This document shows positions 19,319 to 28,484 of a DNA stretch of 64,000 nucleotides, one piece after another (position 1 is the stretch's first letter; the number at the start of each line of letters is the position of its first letter). The notes beneath the pieces are model-generated. The model was given only the letters and a program-made list of their open reading frames with translations. It searched no databases and was not told the DNA's origin. Position numbers and translations under genes: made by a program. Source of the stretch: Massilia horti (lineage in GTDB: Bacteria; Pseudomonadota; Gammaproteobacteria; Burkholderiales; Burkholderiaceae_D). The stretch lies in NCBI RefSeq assembly GCF_004614195.1, contig NZ_SPUM01000109.1, forward strand, positions 1 to 64,000, read 5' to 3'.

Positions 19319-20388
19319 ATGTTGGCGCCTTCGTCGACGAACACGTGCATGCGCCGCGGCCGCACCACCAGGGTCTCGCCCTCTTTCAGGCCCAGCCGCC
19401 CGTAGCGCTCGCTGGACATCGCCGCCTCGATCAGTTCTCCGTTGTCGGCGCGCTCCAGCTCGAGCTGGGCCAGCGGGCCGATCGCGTGCGCGCGCCGCAG
19501 CGTCGCCACGATGCCCGCTAACCCCGGCGCGTAGCGTTCCACGTCCAGGTCGTGCGGGCGCACATAGCCGATCGCCTCGGTATCGCGCACGTCCGCGTGC
19601 TGCGGCGCCTGCAGCTGTACGTCGCCGCTGGCCAGTACGCCTTCGTGCACCCGGCCGTGGAACAGGTTGACGTTACCCAGGAACCCGTACACGAACGGCG
19701 AGGCCGGATGGTTGTAGACCTGGTCCGGCGTGCCGATCTGCTCGATGTGCCCCTTGTTCATCAGGACCACCTGGTCGGCCACCTCGAGCGCCTCTTCCTG
19801 GTCGTGGGTGACGAAGATCGAGGTCACGTGCAGCTCGTCGTGCAGGCGGCGCAGCCAGCGCCGCAATTCCTTGCGCACCTTGGCGTCCAGCGCGCCGAAC
19901 GGTTCGTCCAGCAGCAGCACGCGCGGTTCGACCGCCAGCGCGCGCGCCAGCGCAATGCGCTGCCGCTGGCCGCCGGAAAGCTGCGGCGGGTAGCGGTCGG
20001 CAATCCAGTCCAGCTGCACCAGCTCCAGCAGTTGGCGCACCTTGTCGCGGATCTGCTGTTCCGAAGGCCGCTCGCGGCGCGGCTTGACGCGCAGGCCGAA
20101 GGCCACGTTCTCGAACACCGTCATGTGCTTGAACAGCGCGTAGTGCTGGAACACGAAGCCGACCTGGCGCTCACGCACGTGGGTGCCGGAGGCGTCCTCG
20201 CCATCGAGCAGGACCCGGCCCTGGTCCGGCGTCTCCAGACCCGCGATGATGCGCAGCAGCGTGGTCTTGCCGCAGCCGGAGGGGCCGAGCAGCGCGGTGA
20301 GCTGCCCGTCCGGGAACTTGAGCGAAACATCGTCCAGCGCCGTGAACTGGCCAAACTCTTTGCGGATATGTTGGACTTCGATGGTCAT
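19315..20388 (-). CDS. cysA: Sulfate/thiosulfate ABC transporter ATP-binding protein
   Basis: ATPase of the sulfate/thiosulfate importer. The 357-residue protein has Walker [13 protein letters not shown], signature [16 protein letters not shown], Walker [12 protein letters not shown] and a C-terminal TOBE-like regulatory region (about residues 240-350). It overlaps cysW and cysB by 4 bases at each end, indicating tight translational coupling. Confidence 0.96.
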   Translation of the reverse strand: MTIEVQHIRKEFGQFTALDDVSLKFPDGQLTALLGPSGCGKTTLLRIIAGLETPDQGRVLLDGEDASGTHVRERQVGFVFQHYALFKHMTVFENVAFGLRVKPRRERPSEQQIRDKVRQLLELVQLDWIADRYPPQLSGGQRQRIALARALAVEPRVLLLDEPFGALDAKVRKELRRWLRRLHDELHVTSIFVTHDQEEALEVADQVVLMNKGHIEQIGTPDQVYNHPASPFVYGFLGNVNLFHGRVHEGVLASGDVQLQAPQHADVRDTEAIGYVRPHDLDVERYAPGLAGIVATLRRAHAIGPLAQLELERADNGELIEAAMSSERYGRLGLKEGETLVVRPRRMHVFVDEGANI

Positions 20389-21293
20389 GCTGCGCGCTCC
20401 GTATTGCCGGCGTCTGCTTTACGACCTTGGTGCAAACGCCATTCGATAAAGGTCTTCACGGCCAGGGTCACCAGCGCCAGCAGCGCCAGCAGCGACGCGA
20501 TCGCGAACGCGGCGGTGAAGTTGTATTCGTTGTAAAGGATCTCGACCTGCAGCGGCATCGTGTTGGTCTCGCCGCGGATGTGGCCCGAGACCACCGACAC
20601 CGCGCCGAACTCGCCCATCGCCCGCGCATTGCACAGGATGACGCCATACAGCAGACCCCACTTGATGTTCGGGAGCGTGACCTTGAAAAAGGTCTTCCAG
20701 CCGGATGCGCCCAGCACCAGCGCCGCTTCCTCTTCCTCGCTGCCCTGCTGCTGCATCAGCGGAATCAGCTCGCGCGCCACGAACGGAAAGGTGATGAACA
20801 CGGTAGCCAGCACGATGCCCGGCACCGCGAACAGGATCTTGATGTCATGTTCAAGGAGCCACGGCCCGAACCAGCCCTGCGCGCCGAACATCAGCACGTA
20901 GATCAGGCCAGCGATCACCGGCGACACCGAGAACGGCAGGTCGATCAGCGTGAGCAGCAGGCTCTTGCCGCGGAACTCGAATTTGGTGATCGCCCACGCT
21001 GCCGCCACGCCGAACACGAGGTTCAGCGGCACCGAGATCGCCGCCGCGATCAGGGTCAGCTTGATTGCGGCCAGCGCGTCCGGCTCGATGATCGACTGGA
21101 CGTAGGTATCCCAGCCGTCCTTGAGCGCTTCGGTGAACACCGCGACCAGCGGCACGAACAGGAACAGGGTCAGGAACGCCAGCGCGATCGTGGTCAACAC
21201 ATAACGCACCCAGTTCGGTTCCAGCCGGTTGGTGGCGCGCGGGGCGGCACCGCGCTTTGCTTCCGCCACCGGTTTTTCGAGGACTGCGCTCAT
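20385..21293 (-). CDS. cysW: Sulfate ABC transporter permease CysW
   Basis: One of two inner-membrane permease subunits for sulfate/thiosulfate. About 302 residues with six hydrophobic segments and the binding-protein-dependent transport loop ([20 protein letters not shown]). The start MSAVLEKPV at 21293 overlaps the cysT stop; an upstream ATG at 21320 lies inside cysT and is less likely. Confidence 0.94.
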   Translation of the reverse strand: MSAVLEKPVAEAKRGAAPRATNRLEPNWVRYVLTTIALAFLTLFLFVPLVAVFTEALKDGWDTYVQSIIEPDALAAIKLTLIAAAISVPLNLVFGVAAAWAITKFEFRGKSLLLTLIDLPFSVSPVIAGLIYVLMFGAQGWFGPWLLEHDIKILFAVPGIVLATVFITFPFVARELIPLMQQQGSEEEEAALVLGASGWKTFFKVTLPNIKWGLLYGVILCNARAMGEFGAVSVVSGHIRGETNTMPLQVEILYNEYNFTAAFAIASLLALLALVTLAVKTFIEWRLHQGRKADAGNTERAA

Positions 21294-22138
21294 TTCGCAC
21301 CTGCCTTCCTGCGCGCCCACGCTTGCAGCAGATTGATCGCCAGGAGCAGGATGAACGACGCCACCAGCATCACGACCGCAATCGCGGTGGCGCCAGTGTA
21401 GTCATACTGTTCCAGCTTGGTGACGATGAACAGCGGCGTGATCTCGGACACCAGCGGGATATTCCCGGCGATGAAGATCACCGAGCCGTATTCGCCGGTG
21501 GCGCGCGCGAACGCCAGCGCAAAGCCGGTCAACAGCGACGGCACCAGCGACGGCAGGATCACACGGACAAACGTCTGCAGCGGCTTTGCTCCCAGGCTGG
21601 CCGCCGCTTCCTCCAGTTCGCGCTCAGATTCCTCCAGCACCGGCTGCACGGTGCGCACCACGAACGGCAGTCCGATGAAGGTGAGCGCCACCACCACGCC
21701 GAGCGGAGTGAAGGCGACCTTCAGGCCGAGCTTGGCGAGGTACTGGCCGATCCAGCCGTTGGCCGAATAGAGAGCGGTGAGCGTGATGCCCGCGACCGCC
21801 GTCGGCAGCGCGAACGGCAGGTCGACCAGCGCGTCGACAAAGCGCTTGCCGAGGAAGCGGTAGCGCACCAGCACCCAGGCGACGATGCCGCCGAAGATCA
21901 CATTGATGAACGCCGCCAGCGCCGCCGCGCCAAAGCTCAGGCGATAGGACGCGACGACGCGCTCGGAGGTGACGGCGTTCCAGAACGCGTCCCAGCTCAT
22001 CGTGAAGGTCTTCAGGAAGACCGCCGACAGCGGGATCAGGACGATCAGCGCCAGATAGAACAGGGTGAACCCGAGCGACAGGCCGAATCCGGGAAGCACC
22101 CGGCCCGACTTGCCGCGGGCTGAGGAAAACAGGGTCAT
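21290..22138 (-). CDS. cysT: Sulfate ABC transporter permease CysT (CysU)
   Basis: First permease subunit of the sulfate importer, 282 residues with six membrane segments and the EAA-type loop ([20 protein letters not shown]). It is the first gene of cysT-cysW-cysA-cysB. A periplasmic sulfate-binding protein gene (sbp or cysP), which often heads this operon, is absent here and must be elsewhere. Confidence 0.95.
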   Translation of the reverse strand: MTLFSSARGKSGRVLPGFGLSLGFTLFYLALIVLIPLSAVFLKTFTMSWDAFWNAVTSERVVASYRLSFGAAALAAFINVIFGGIVAWVLVRYRFLGKRFVDALVDLPFALPTAVAGITLTALYSANGWIGQYLAKLGLKVAFTPLGVVVALTFIGLPFVVRTVQPVLEESERELEEAAASLGAKPLQTFVRVILPSLVPSLLTGFALAFARATGEYGSVIFIAGNIPLVSEITPLFIVTKLEQYDYTGATAIAVVMLVASFILLLAINLLQAWARRKAGAK

Positions 22139-22210
22139 GCGCAGCCTTATTACAATTCCTTCTAAGAAGGCCGCATCATCTCACGCATGAGTCATAACAC
22201 AAACGAAGCA

Positions 22211-22222
22211 TTCCTTATTTGC
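22211..22222. promoter_or_regulatory. Shared motif TTCCTTATTTGC upstream of cysT
   Basis: This 12-mer lies 73 bases upstream of the cysT start and recurs exactly at 23084-23095, 60 bases upstream of the TauE/SafE gene. A related ATTCCTT lies at 22155-22161. TTCCTTAT-type sequences occur in known CysB binding sites of enterobacteria (established), so a CysB-activated pair of promoters is inferred. Confidence 0.55.
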
Positions 22223-22250
22223 AAAGATGATTCCGGCATTAGCAAAGGAC

Positions 22251-23024
22251 TCAGTAGATGAGCTTGACCGCGATGCCGGTCAGCGCAGTGGCCAGCAGGC
22301 CGCGCAGGAAGCGCTCGGGCACGGCGCGCGCGGCCCACGCACCGAGGGTAATCCCGGGCACGGAACCGACCAGCAGGGTCAGCAGCAGCGCCCAATCGAT
22401 CGAACCCAGCCACCAGTGCGCGACCGCCGCGATCGCCGTCAGCGGCACGGCATAGGCGATGTCGGTGCCCGCCACCTGCGCCGGGGTCAGGCGCGGATAG
22501 AGCAGCACCAGCAGCGTGGCCCCGATCGCCCCGGCGCCGATCGACGACACCGTGACCAGCGTGCCCAGCACGGCGCCGGCCACGATGGTCGCCAGCGCGA
22601 GCGTCGTGCCTTCGAGCTGGCGGCGGGGACTGGCCTGGATCCACGCGATCATCCGGCGGCGGAACATCAGAGCGAACACCGTGAGCAGCACCGACACCGC
22701 GATCGAATAACGGATCACCTGCCCGATACGGTCATCGAGCGCGCCAAAGTGGCGCAGCGCCAGCGCCGCGATGATGGCGGCGGGCAGCGCGCCCAGGCAC
22801 AAGCGGCGCACGATCTGCCACTGGACGGTGCCGTTGACCCGGTGCGTGATCGTGCCGGCCGCCTTGGTCAGCGAAGCAAAGGCCAGGTCGGTGCCCACGG
22901 CGACGGACGGCGAGACGCCGAACAGCAAGGTGAGAAGCGGCGTCATCAGCGAGCCGCCACCCACGCCCGTCATGCCGACCAAGAGACCCACCGCGAAACC
23001 CGAGATGATGTACGTAACAGACAT
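22251..23024 (-). CDS. TauE/SafE (TSUP) family permease
   Basis: A 257-residue inner-membrane protein with seven to eight hydrophobic segments and the family motif at the N-terminus (GLLVGMTGVGGGSLMTPLL), repeated in the second half (SIGAGAIGATLLVLLYPRL). The family includes sulfite/sulfoacetate exporters and sulfate permeases. Being divergent from nothing, co-oriented with and directly upstream of cysT, and sharing an upstream motif with it, it likely moves sulfate or sulfite. Start ATG 23024. Confidence 0.85.
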   Translation of the reverse strand: MSVTYIISGFAVGLLVGMTGVGGGSLMTPLLTLLFGVSPSVAVGTDLAFASLTKAAGTITHRVNGTVQWQIVRRLCLGALPAAIIAALALRHFGALDDRIGQVIRYSIAVSVLLTVFALMFRRRMIAWIQASPRRQLEGTTLALATIVAGAVLGTLVTVSSIGAGAIGATLLVLLYPRLTPAQVAGTDIAYAVPLTAIAAVAHWWLGSIDWALLLTLLVGSVPGITLGAWAARAVPERFLRGLLATALTGIAVKLIY

Positions 23025-23083
23025 GCTTTACCCCTATGTTGAACGCAAGGGTAAAGCGCGCGGCTTGGCGCGCAAACGACAGC

Positions 23084-23095
23084 TTCCTTATTTGC
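23084..23095. promoter_or_regulatory. Shared motif TTCCTTATTTGC upstream of the TauE/SafE gene
   Basis: Exact copy of the 12-mer at 22211-22222, here 60 bases upstream of the permease start codon. The matching spacing upstream of two sulfur-transport genes suggests a common activator, CysB being the obvious candidate. Confidence 0.55.
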
Positions 23096-23120
23096 TTATG
23101 CCGAGGCTGTTTTTGAATCG

Positions 23121-23213
23121 CGTAGGGTGCGCACCTGTGCGCACGCTGTACGGTTGAATGCCGTTGGCAACGGTTTGCACACGTACCGCGTGCGCACAGG
23201 TGCGCACCCTACG
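23121..23213. repeat. REP inverted pair (family A, spacer type I)
   Basis: CGTAGGGTGCGCACCTGTGC...GCTGTACGGTTGAATG spacer, then ...CGTACCGCGTGCGCACAGG...CCCTACG. The arms are complete, and the spacer (gttgaatgccgttggcaacgg) matches the copy at 38207-38299. Confidence 0.88.
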
Positions 23214-23232
23214 ACACTACGACACCTCGATA

Positions 23233-23260
23233 GAAAAAACGCGCCTGCCGGCGCGTTTTC
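23233..23260 (-). terminator. Intrinsic terminator of the peroxiredoxin gene
   Basis: On the minus strand GAAAACGCGCCGGCAGGCGC is followed by GTTTTTTC. The stem is about eight to ten pairs with a T-run, 17 bases after the peroxiredoxin stop. Confidence 0.75.
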
Positions 23261-23277
23261 TGTTCAAGCCATCCGGC

Positions 23278-23922
23278 TCACTTATTCGGCTGCGGCGTCA
23301 GTCGCAGGTACGGGCGCGGCGCGCTGTAGCCTTTCGGGTACTTTTGCTTGAGCACGTCCGGATCCTGCACCGTCAGCGGGATGATCACGTCGTCGCCATC
23401 CTTCCAGTTGCCCGGCGTGGCCACGGTGTAGCCGTCGGTCAACTGCAGCGCGTCGATCACGCGCAACACTTCGTCGAAGTTGCGCCCGGTGCTCATCGGA
23501 TAGGTGATCGTCAGGCGCACCTTCCTGGCGGGGTCGATCACAAACAGCGAGCGCACCGTGGCGGTGGCCGACTGGTTCGGGTGGATCATGTCGTACAGTT
23601 CCGACACGGTCTTGTCCGCGTCGGCGATGATCGGAAAGCCGACCACGGTCGCCTGGGTTTCCTCGATGTCCTTGATCCAGCTTTTGTGCGCGTCGACCGG
23701 GTCGACCGACAGCGCGATCGCCTTGACGTTGCGCTTGTCGAATTCCGGCTTGAGCTTGGCGGTCAGGCCCAGTTCCGTGGTGCATACCGGCGTAAAGTCG
23801 GCCGGGTGCGAGAACAGCACGACCCACGAGTCCCCTGCCCAATCGTGGAACTTGATCCTGCCGATCGTCGAATCCTGTTCGAAGTCGGGAGCGGTATCGC
23901 CCAGACGTAATGTCATCGTCAT
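23278..23922 (-). CDS. 1-Cys peroxiredoxin (Prx6 type)
   Basis: Reduces hydrogen peroxide and organic or peroxynitrite-type peroxides. The 214-residue protein has the peroxidatic site PADFTPVCTTE (Cys47) and is cysteine-free elsewhere, so it works as a 1-Cys enzyme needing an external reductant. The long C-terminal Prx6 domain is present (TVATPGNWKDGDDVIIPL). It is transcribed alone with its own terminator. Confidence 0.95.
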   Translation of the reverse strand: MTMTLRLGDTAPDFEQDSTIGRIKFHDWAGDSWVVLFSHPADFTPVCTTELGLTAKLKPEFDKRNVKAIALSVDPVDAHKSWIKDIEETQATVVGFPIIADADKTVSELYDMIHPNQSATATVRSLFVIDPARKVRLTITYPMSTGRNFDEVLRVIDALQLTDGYTVATPGNWKDGDDVIIPLTVQDPDVLKQKYPKGYSAPRPYLRLTPQPNK

Positions 23923-23967
23923 CTCCAGAAAGTTAGAACATCAAAGGGCCCGGCCGCGGCCGGGGCA

Positions 23968-24354
23968 TCACAAAAACCTGTTGTACAGCACGACCACCCA
24001 GGCGGCGGTGGCCAGGCCAATGGCGAGCGCCACCGCCGCGCTGCCAAAGTCCTTCGCGTTCTTCGACAGGGGGTGGCGCTCGAGCGAGATGCGGTCGACC
24101 ACCGCCTCCAGCGCGGAATTGATCAGTTCGACAATCAGCACCAGCACCAGCACCCCGATCAGGACGAACCGCTCAAAGGCGGATATCTTGAGAAGGAAGG
24201 CGACGACGCTGCCAACCAGCAGCGCCACAGTTTCCTGGCGAAATGCCGACTCGTTGCGCCATGCCGAAACCAGACCGTCCGTCGTGTTTGCCGTTGCGGT
24301 CACGATGCGCCGCCAGCCGCGCTTGCCTTTGAATTCGCTTGTCATGGGTTCCAT
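23968..24354 (-). CDS. dgkA: Diacylglycerol kinase (prokaryotic type)
   Basis: Small inner-membrane kinase that recycles diacylglycerol to phosphatidic acid. The 128-residue protein has three hydrophobic segments and the catalytic motif ELINSALEAVVDRISLE. The start at 24354 (MEPMTSEFKG) is preferred because AGGGAAA lies about eight bases upstream; 24345 and 24387 are alternatives. Confidence 0.92.
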   Translation of the reverse strand: MEPMTSEFKGKRGWRRIVTATANTTDGLVSAWRNESAFRQETVALLVGSVVAFLLKISAFERFVLIGVLVLVLIVELINSALEAVVDRISLERHPLSKNAKDFGSAAVALAIGLATAAWVVVLYNRFL

Positions 24355-24504
24355 CTGCGTTTCCCTGTGTGCTTGCAGAACTGACATTATGCCCTCCCGC
24401 CTCAACAGCCAGAAACGCTATTTGCGCCTATCTCTATGCGTTTGCCATTTTTTTTCACCATGTGATATAAAGATGCTGTTTTACCGCACTGCACCAACCA
24501 CATC

Positions 24505-25290
24505 ATGAAAATCGAAAACGCCGAGCCAGCAAAAACATCGATTCAGGTGATTGAGCGGATGGTCGCCCTGCTCGATGCGCTGGCAACTTATCCCGATCCG
24601 GTAACCCTGAAGGAACTGTCGAAGGTGTCCGGATTGCACCCCTCCACCGCACACAGGATTCTCAACGACATGGTCGTGACCCGCTTCGTCGACCGGGTCG
24701 AACCAGGCACCTACCGGCTGGGCATGCGCCTGCTCGAACTGGGCAACGTGGTCAAGAGCCGGTTGTCGGTGCGCGAAGCGGCGCTGGGCTTCATGCGCGC
24801 CCTGCACAAGAAGACGCAGCAGACGGTCAACCTGTCGGTACGGCAAGGCGATGAGATCGTCTACATCGACCGCGCATTTTCCGAGCGCTCCGGCATGCAG
24901 GTGGTGCGCGCGATCGGCGGGCGCGGTCCGCTGCACCTGACTTCGACCGGCAAGCTGTTCCTGTCGGTGGACGAACCAAAGGCGATCCGCGCGTACGCCA
25001 CGCGTACTGGACTTGCGGGACACAACCGCAATTCGATCACCGACCTGGCGCGCCTGGAGCGCGAGCTGTCGCTGGTGCGCGCACGCGGCTATGCGCGCGA
25101 CAACGAGGAACTGGAACTGGGCGTGCGCTGCATGGCGGCGGGCATCCATGACGACACGGGCAAGCTGGTGGCCGGCCTGTCGATCTCGGCCCCGGCCGAC
25201 CGGCTGCAGGAGGATTGGCTGGAAGACCTGGTGACGACAGCGGCGCAGATTTCCGCGACGCTGGGGTTCAGCCCGGCTTCCGCTGCCTGA
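24505..25290 (+). CDS. IclR-family transcriptional regulator
   Basis: A 261-residue regulator with an N-terminal winged helix-turn-helix (LKELSKVSGLHPSTAHRILN, about residues 36-55) and a C-terminal IclR effector-binding domain (DDTGKLVAGLSISAP). It is preceded by an AT-rich stretch and faces away from dgkA. No catabolic gene is directly adjacent, so the target is unknown. Confidence 0.92.
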   Translation: MKIENAEPAKTSIQVIERMVALLDALATYPDPVTLKELSKVSGLHPSTAHRILNDMVVTRFVDRVEPGTYRLGMRLLELGNVVKSRLSVREAALGFMRALHKKTQQTVNLSVRQGDEIVYIDRAFSERSGMQVVRAIGGRGPLHLTSTGKLFLSVDEPKAIRAYATRTGLAGHNRNSITDLARLERELSLVRARGYARDNEELELGVRCMAAGIHDDTGKLVAGLSISAPADRLQEDWLEDLVTTAAQISATLGFSPASAA

Positions 25291-25294
25291 AGAA

Positions 25295-26467
25295 TCAATG
25301 CGCGGCGGGGGCCTCGGTTGCCACCGCCGGCACCGGCTCGGCCGCATGTGCCGCCGAGGAACCGGTCACCGCCGACACTGCCGCGGTGGCGGCATCGGCC
25401 GCCGGCTCCACCAGGTTGGCCGGATTGAGCGCCTCCAGCCAGCGCCGCATGCGCCCGGCATCAGCGGTACGCGACATCTTTCCCTTGGAATCGAGGAACA
25501 CCATGATCACGTTGCGCCCGTGGATCATGGCCTGCATCACCAGGCAGCGCCCGGCTTCATTGATAAAACCGGTTTTCTGCAACCCGATGTTCCAGTCCGG
25601 CTGGGCGACCAGGTAGTTCGTGTTATTAAAACGCATCGGCTTGCCGCTGGCCGCGACCACGGAGTTCGGATCGGTCGTGAACTCGCGCAACAGCGCTTCC
25701 TGGTGCGCGACCGCCACCAGCTTGGCCAGGTCGCGCGCGCTGGAGACGTTTTCGCTCGACAGCCCGCTCGAATCGACGTAGCGCGTGTCATCCATGCCCA
25801 GTTCGCGCGCCTTGTCGTTCATCGCCTGGACAAACGCCGTAATGCCGCCCGGATAGTTGCGGCCGAGCGCGGCAGCGGCCCGGTTTTCCGAGCTCATCAA
25901 CGCAATGTGCAGCAGGTCGCGCCGCGTCATGCGCGCGCCCACGCGCAGGCGTGAACCGGTGAACTTGAGCCGGTCGACGTCGGCATCGGTAATGGTCAGC
26001 ACCTCGTCCATGTCCTGGTTGGCCTGCACCACCACCAGCCCGGTCATCAGCTTGGTGATCGAGGCGATCGGCAGCGCGACATTCGCGTTCTTTTCGAACA
26101 GCACCTCCGAGCTGCCCTGGTCGAGCACGAAGGCGACGTTCGATTTGAGCGCGAGCGGATCCTGCGTCAGGCCCAGGCCGGCCAGGTCGCCGGCGCTGCG
26201 CGAAAACACCTCAGGCGCGGCGCGGCGGACGCGATGGTAGACCACCTTGCGCTTGCCGTGCACCATCTCAATGCGGCGCACCATGCGTTCGCGGTTCTCG
26301 TCGGCAATGGCCTGAGCCAGATCCTTGCGCTTGACTCGCGCCTTCTTGACCGTGTGCCGTGCCGGCCGCCCCGCGCCCGCGCTTTCCCCGGTCGACGCAC
26401 CGGTGGCGAAGGCAGGCTCGTAGACAAACAACAAGGTGAAAATGGCGGCCACCGCAAGCTTATACAT
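25295..26467 (-). CDS. pbpG: D-alanyl-D-alanine endopeptidase (PBP7-like)
   Basis: Periplasmic serine peptidase (family S11) acting on peptidoglycan cross-links. The 390-residue protein has a signal peptide, a basic linker (residues 33-85), then the penicillin-binding motifs SITK (Ser136-Lys139), SEN (193-195) and KTG (298-300). A low-complexity Ala/Glu/Pro tail follows the catalytic domain. The IclR gene ends 5 bases from its stop on the other strand. Confidence 0.92.
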   Translation of the reverse strand: MYKLAVAAIFTLLFVYEPAFATGASTGESAGAGRPARHTVKKARVKRKDLAQAIADENRERMVRRIEMVHGKRKVVYHRVRRAAPEVFSRSAGDLAGLGLTQDPLALKSNVAFVLDQGSSEVLFEKNANVALPIASITKLMTGLVVVQANQDMDEVLTITDADVDRLKFTGSRLRVGARMTRRDLLHIALMSSENRAAAALGRNYPGGITAFVQAMNDKARELGMDDTRYVDSSGLSSENVSSARDLAKLVAVAHQEALLREFTTDPNSVVAASGKPMRFNNTNYLVAQPDWNIGLQKTGFINEAGRCLVMQAMIHGRNVIMVFLDSKGKMSRTADAGRMRRWLEALNPANLVEPAADAATAAVSAVTGSSAAHAAEPVPAVATEAPAAH

Positions 26468-26623
26468 CTGGAAAACCCTTTGACGCAGACTGATGAGTTA
26501 CGGCTTAAAGTTTAGCCGAACAGGACCCAAACTCAAGCGAATTCAATCTCGAATCGAAGTTTTTTACCTAGGCGCAACAAGTGCCTGCGTGAAAAAAACC
26601 GTTCGATATCAATAGTATACGCA

Positions 26624-27319
26624 TTACTCGACAAAACGCACGAAACCGGACACCGGCTCGCGCTCGGTCACCAGCGAGTTTTCGATCTTGCCGGGGTCGG
26701 CCCAGCCAAGCGCCATGCCGCACACTACAGTTTCGTTTGCCGGAATGCCCAGATGCTCCGAAATAATCCGGTGATATTGCGTAAATGCCGCCTGCGGACA
26801 CGTATCGAGCCCCCTGCCGCGCGCCGCCACCATCACGTTCTGCAGGAACATGCCGTAGTCGAGCCAGGAGCCTTGCTCGAGGATACGGTCGATGGTGAAG
26901 ATGAAGCCGACCGGCGCGTCGAAGAACACGAAATTGCGCCCGTGCTGGGCCGCCATGCCGGCCTTGTTCTCGCGCGTGATGCCCAAGAGGCCATACAGGT
27001 CCCAGCCCAGCTTGCGCCGCCGCTCGATGAACGGCGATGTCCACTGGCGCGGGTAGTACGCGTATTCCTCGGTGTGCTCGCGGTTACGCTCCGGGTCGCG
27101 GTACGCCGCCAGGATCGCCTGCGACAGCCTGTCCTTTGCCGCGCCGGTCAGCACATACGCCTTCCACGGCTGGATATTGGTGCCCGACGGCGCCCGCGCC
27201 GCCACCTCCAGGATCTTTTCAATGTCCGCGCGCTCGACCGGCTTGTCCGTGAATGCGCGCACCGAGCGGCGCGAGGTGATGGCCGCGTCCACGGCTTCCT
27301 GTTGCGGGCTTGAAATCAT
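26624..27319 (-). CDS. Nitroreductase family protein
   Basis: A 231-residue FMN-dependent oxidoreductase. The N-terminal SRRSVRAFTDKPV and RAPSGTNIQPWKAYVLTG blocks and the C-terminal LGIPANETVVCGMALGWADP are typical of NfnB/PnbA-like nitroreductases. It has its own gene unit; the natural substrate is unknown. Confidence 0.9.
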   Translation of the reverse strand: MISSPQQEAVDAAITSRRSVRAFTDKPVERADIEKILEVAARAPSGTNIQPWKAYVLTGAAKDRLSQAILAAYRDPERNREHTEEYAYYPRQWTSPFIERRRKLGWDLYGLLGITRENKAGMAAQHGRNFVFFDAPVGFIFTIDRILEQGSWLDYGMFLQNVMVAARGRGLDTCPQAAFTQYHRIISEHLGIPANETVVCGMALGWADPGKIENSLVTEREPVSGFVRFVE

Positions 27320-27541
27320 TACTTCTCCTATTTCTTCATGACCAGTACGGCGCCGGTGCGAGCACCGGACAGAGCCAAGCCTCTACTGTACCTTGGACAG
27401 CGGCAAATTGAACTGTTCAAGAAGAATCGCAAACGGAGGAAGTGCCGCAACACTCCGTAGCTGGAACATTGCCGTTATCGCCACAAAATTGGCAGGAAAT
27501 CCTTATTTTCGCTGCAATAGCACAACACCTGTGGTCGTTAT
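27320..27541. other. Intergenic region between the nitroreductase and phaP regulatory region
   Basis: About 220 bases without a supported gene, between divergent genes. The stretch becomes AT-richer towards phaP. No terminator hairpin is evident. Confidence 0.4.
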
Positions 27542-27609
27542 GGTGCGTCGCACCAAAAATGCTTGACTCCCTTATCAAACTCAGTAAGAATTGATCCTGT
27601 TGCGACGCA
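27542..27609 (+). promoter_or_regulatory. phaP promoter flanked by two copies of a palindromic operator
   Basis: A sigma-70-like promoter TTGACT (27563-27568), 17-base spacer, AAGAAT (27586-27591) lies about 110 bases upstream of phaP. It is bracketed by GGTGCGTCGCACC (27542-27554) and TGCGACGCA (27601-27609), which are inverted copies of the same near-palindrome. This is the layout of a repressor site pair; the PHA repressor PhaR is the natural candidate (inference). Confidence 0.65.
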
Positions 27610-27699
27610 CAATTCCATGCGCCGCCTTGAAACTGAACGCCCTGCTTCGCCGCCCCCTTGGCAACATTCGTCCACGAAACGACCTAATTGGAGAGCCAC

Positions 27700-28266
27700 A
27701 TGTTTGCAATTCCCGAGCAGTTCTCGAACGCCACCAAAGCCAACCTCGAATCGCAATTTGCGACGCTGTCGTCGCTGACCTCCAAGACTTTTGAAGGTCT
27801 GGAAAAGCTGGTGGACCTGAACATCAGCGCCGCCAAGGCCACGCTGGAAGACGCCTCGAACAACGCCCGCCAATTGCTGTCGGCCAAGGATGCGCACGAG
27901 TTCTTCTCGCTGTCCGCCGCGCAGGCCCAGCCGACCGCTGAAAAGGCCCTGTCGTACGGCCGCCAGCTGGCATCGATCGCCGCCGGCACCGGCGCCGAGT
28001 TCTCCAAGGCCGCCGAACACCAGATCGTCGAAGCCAACCGCAAGGTGATCTCGCTGGTTGACGAAGTGAGCAAGAACGCGCCGGCCGGCTCGGAGACCAT
28101 CGTTGCCGCCATCAAGACCGCGATCAGCAACGCCAACGCCGGTTACGAGCAGTTCAGCAAGACCACCAAGCAAGCGGTCGAAGCTGTGGAAAGCAACCTG
28201 AACGCAGCTGTTGCCCAGTTCGCCCAGACCGCACGCAAGCCTGCTCCGGCCACCGCGGCTGCCTAA
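27700..28266 (+). CDS. phaP: Phasin family protein (polyhydroxyalkanoate granule coat)
   Basis: Coats polyhydroxyalkanoate granules and controls their size. The 188-residue protein is alanine-rich and almost wholly alpha-helical, with the phasin opening [16 protein letters not shown] and an Ala/Pro-rich tail. The ATG at 27700 follows GGAGAG by five bases; an ATG at 27688 is less well placed. It is transcribed alone between a repressible-looking promoter and a strong terminator. Confidence 0.93.
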   Translation: MFAIPEQFSNATKANLESQFATLSSLTSKTFEGLEKLVDLNISAAKATLEDASNNARQLLSAKDAHEFFSLSAAQAQPTAEKALSYGRQLASIAAGTGAEFSKAAEHQIVEANRKVISLVDEVSKNAPAGSETIVAAIKTAISNANAGYEQFSKTTKQAVEAVESNLNAAVAQFAQTARKPAPATAAA

Positions 28267-28285
28267 GCCTCACGCGCCCAATAAG

Positions 28286-28322
28286 AACGGGGCCAGAACC
28301 GATGGGGTTCTGGCCCCGTTTT
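28286..28322 (+). terminator. Intrinsic terminator of phaP
   Basis: AACGGGGCCAGAACC (28286-28300), a 5-base loop, and GGTTCTGGCCCCGTT (28306-28320) form a perfect 15-pair stem followed by TT. Confidence 0.9.
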
Positions 28323-28358
28323 CATTCGGTAGCAAACGCTGGCGGGATGCGAGCGATG

Positions 28359-28443
28359 ACCGCGTGCGCACAGGTGCGCACCCTACGCCTCCGGCAAGCG
28401 GCGCCTATCTCCGTAGGGTGCGCACCTGTGCGCACGCGGTACG
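28359..28443. repeat. REP pair (family A) in opposite arm order
   Basis: Here the unit ACCGCGTGCGCACAGGTGCG...CCTACG comes first and CGTAGGGTGCGCACCTGTGC...GCGGTACGG second, so the GTAG ends face each other. The other pairs have GTAG on the outside. The spacer (cctccggcaagcggcgcctatct) differs from spacer types I and II. Confidence 0.85.
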
Positions 28444-28484
28444 GCTGATCTGCGTTAGCGCGCGCCCCCTCCGGCAAACCGTGC

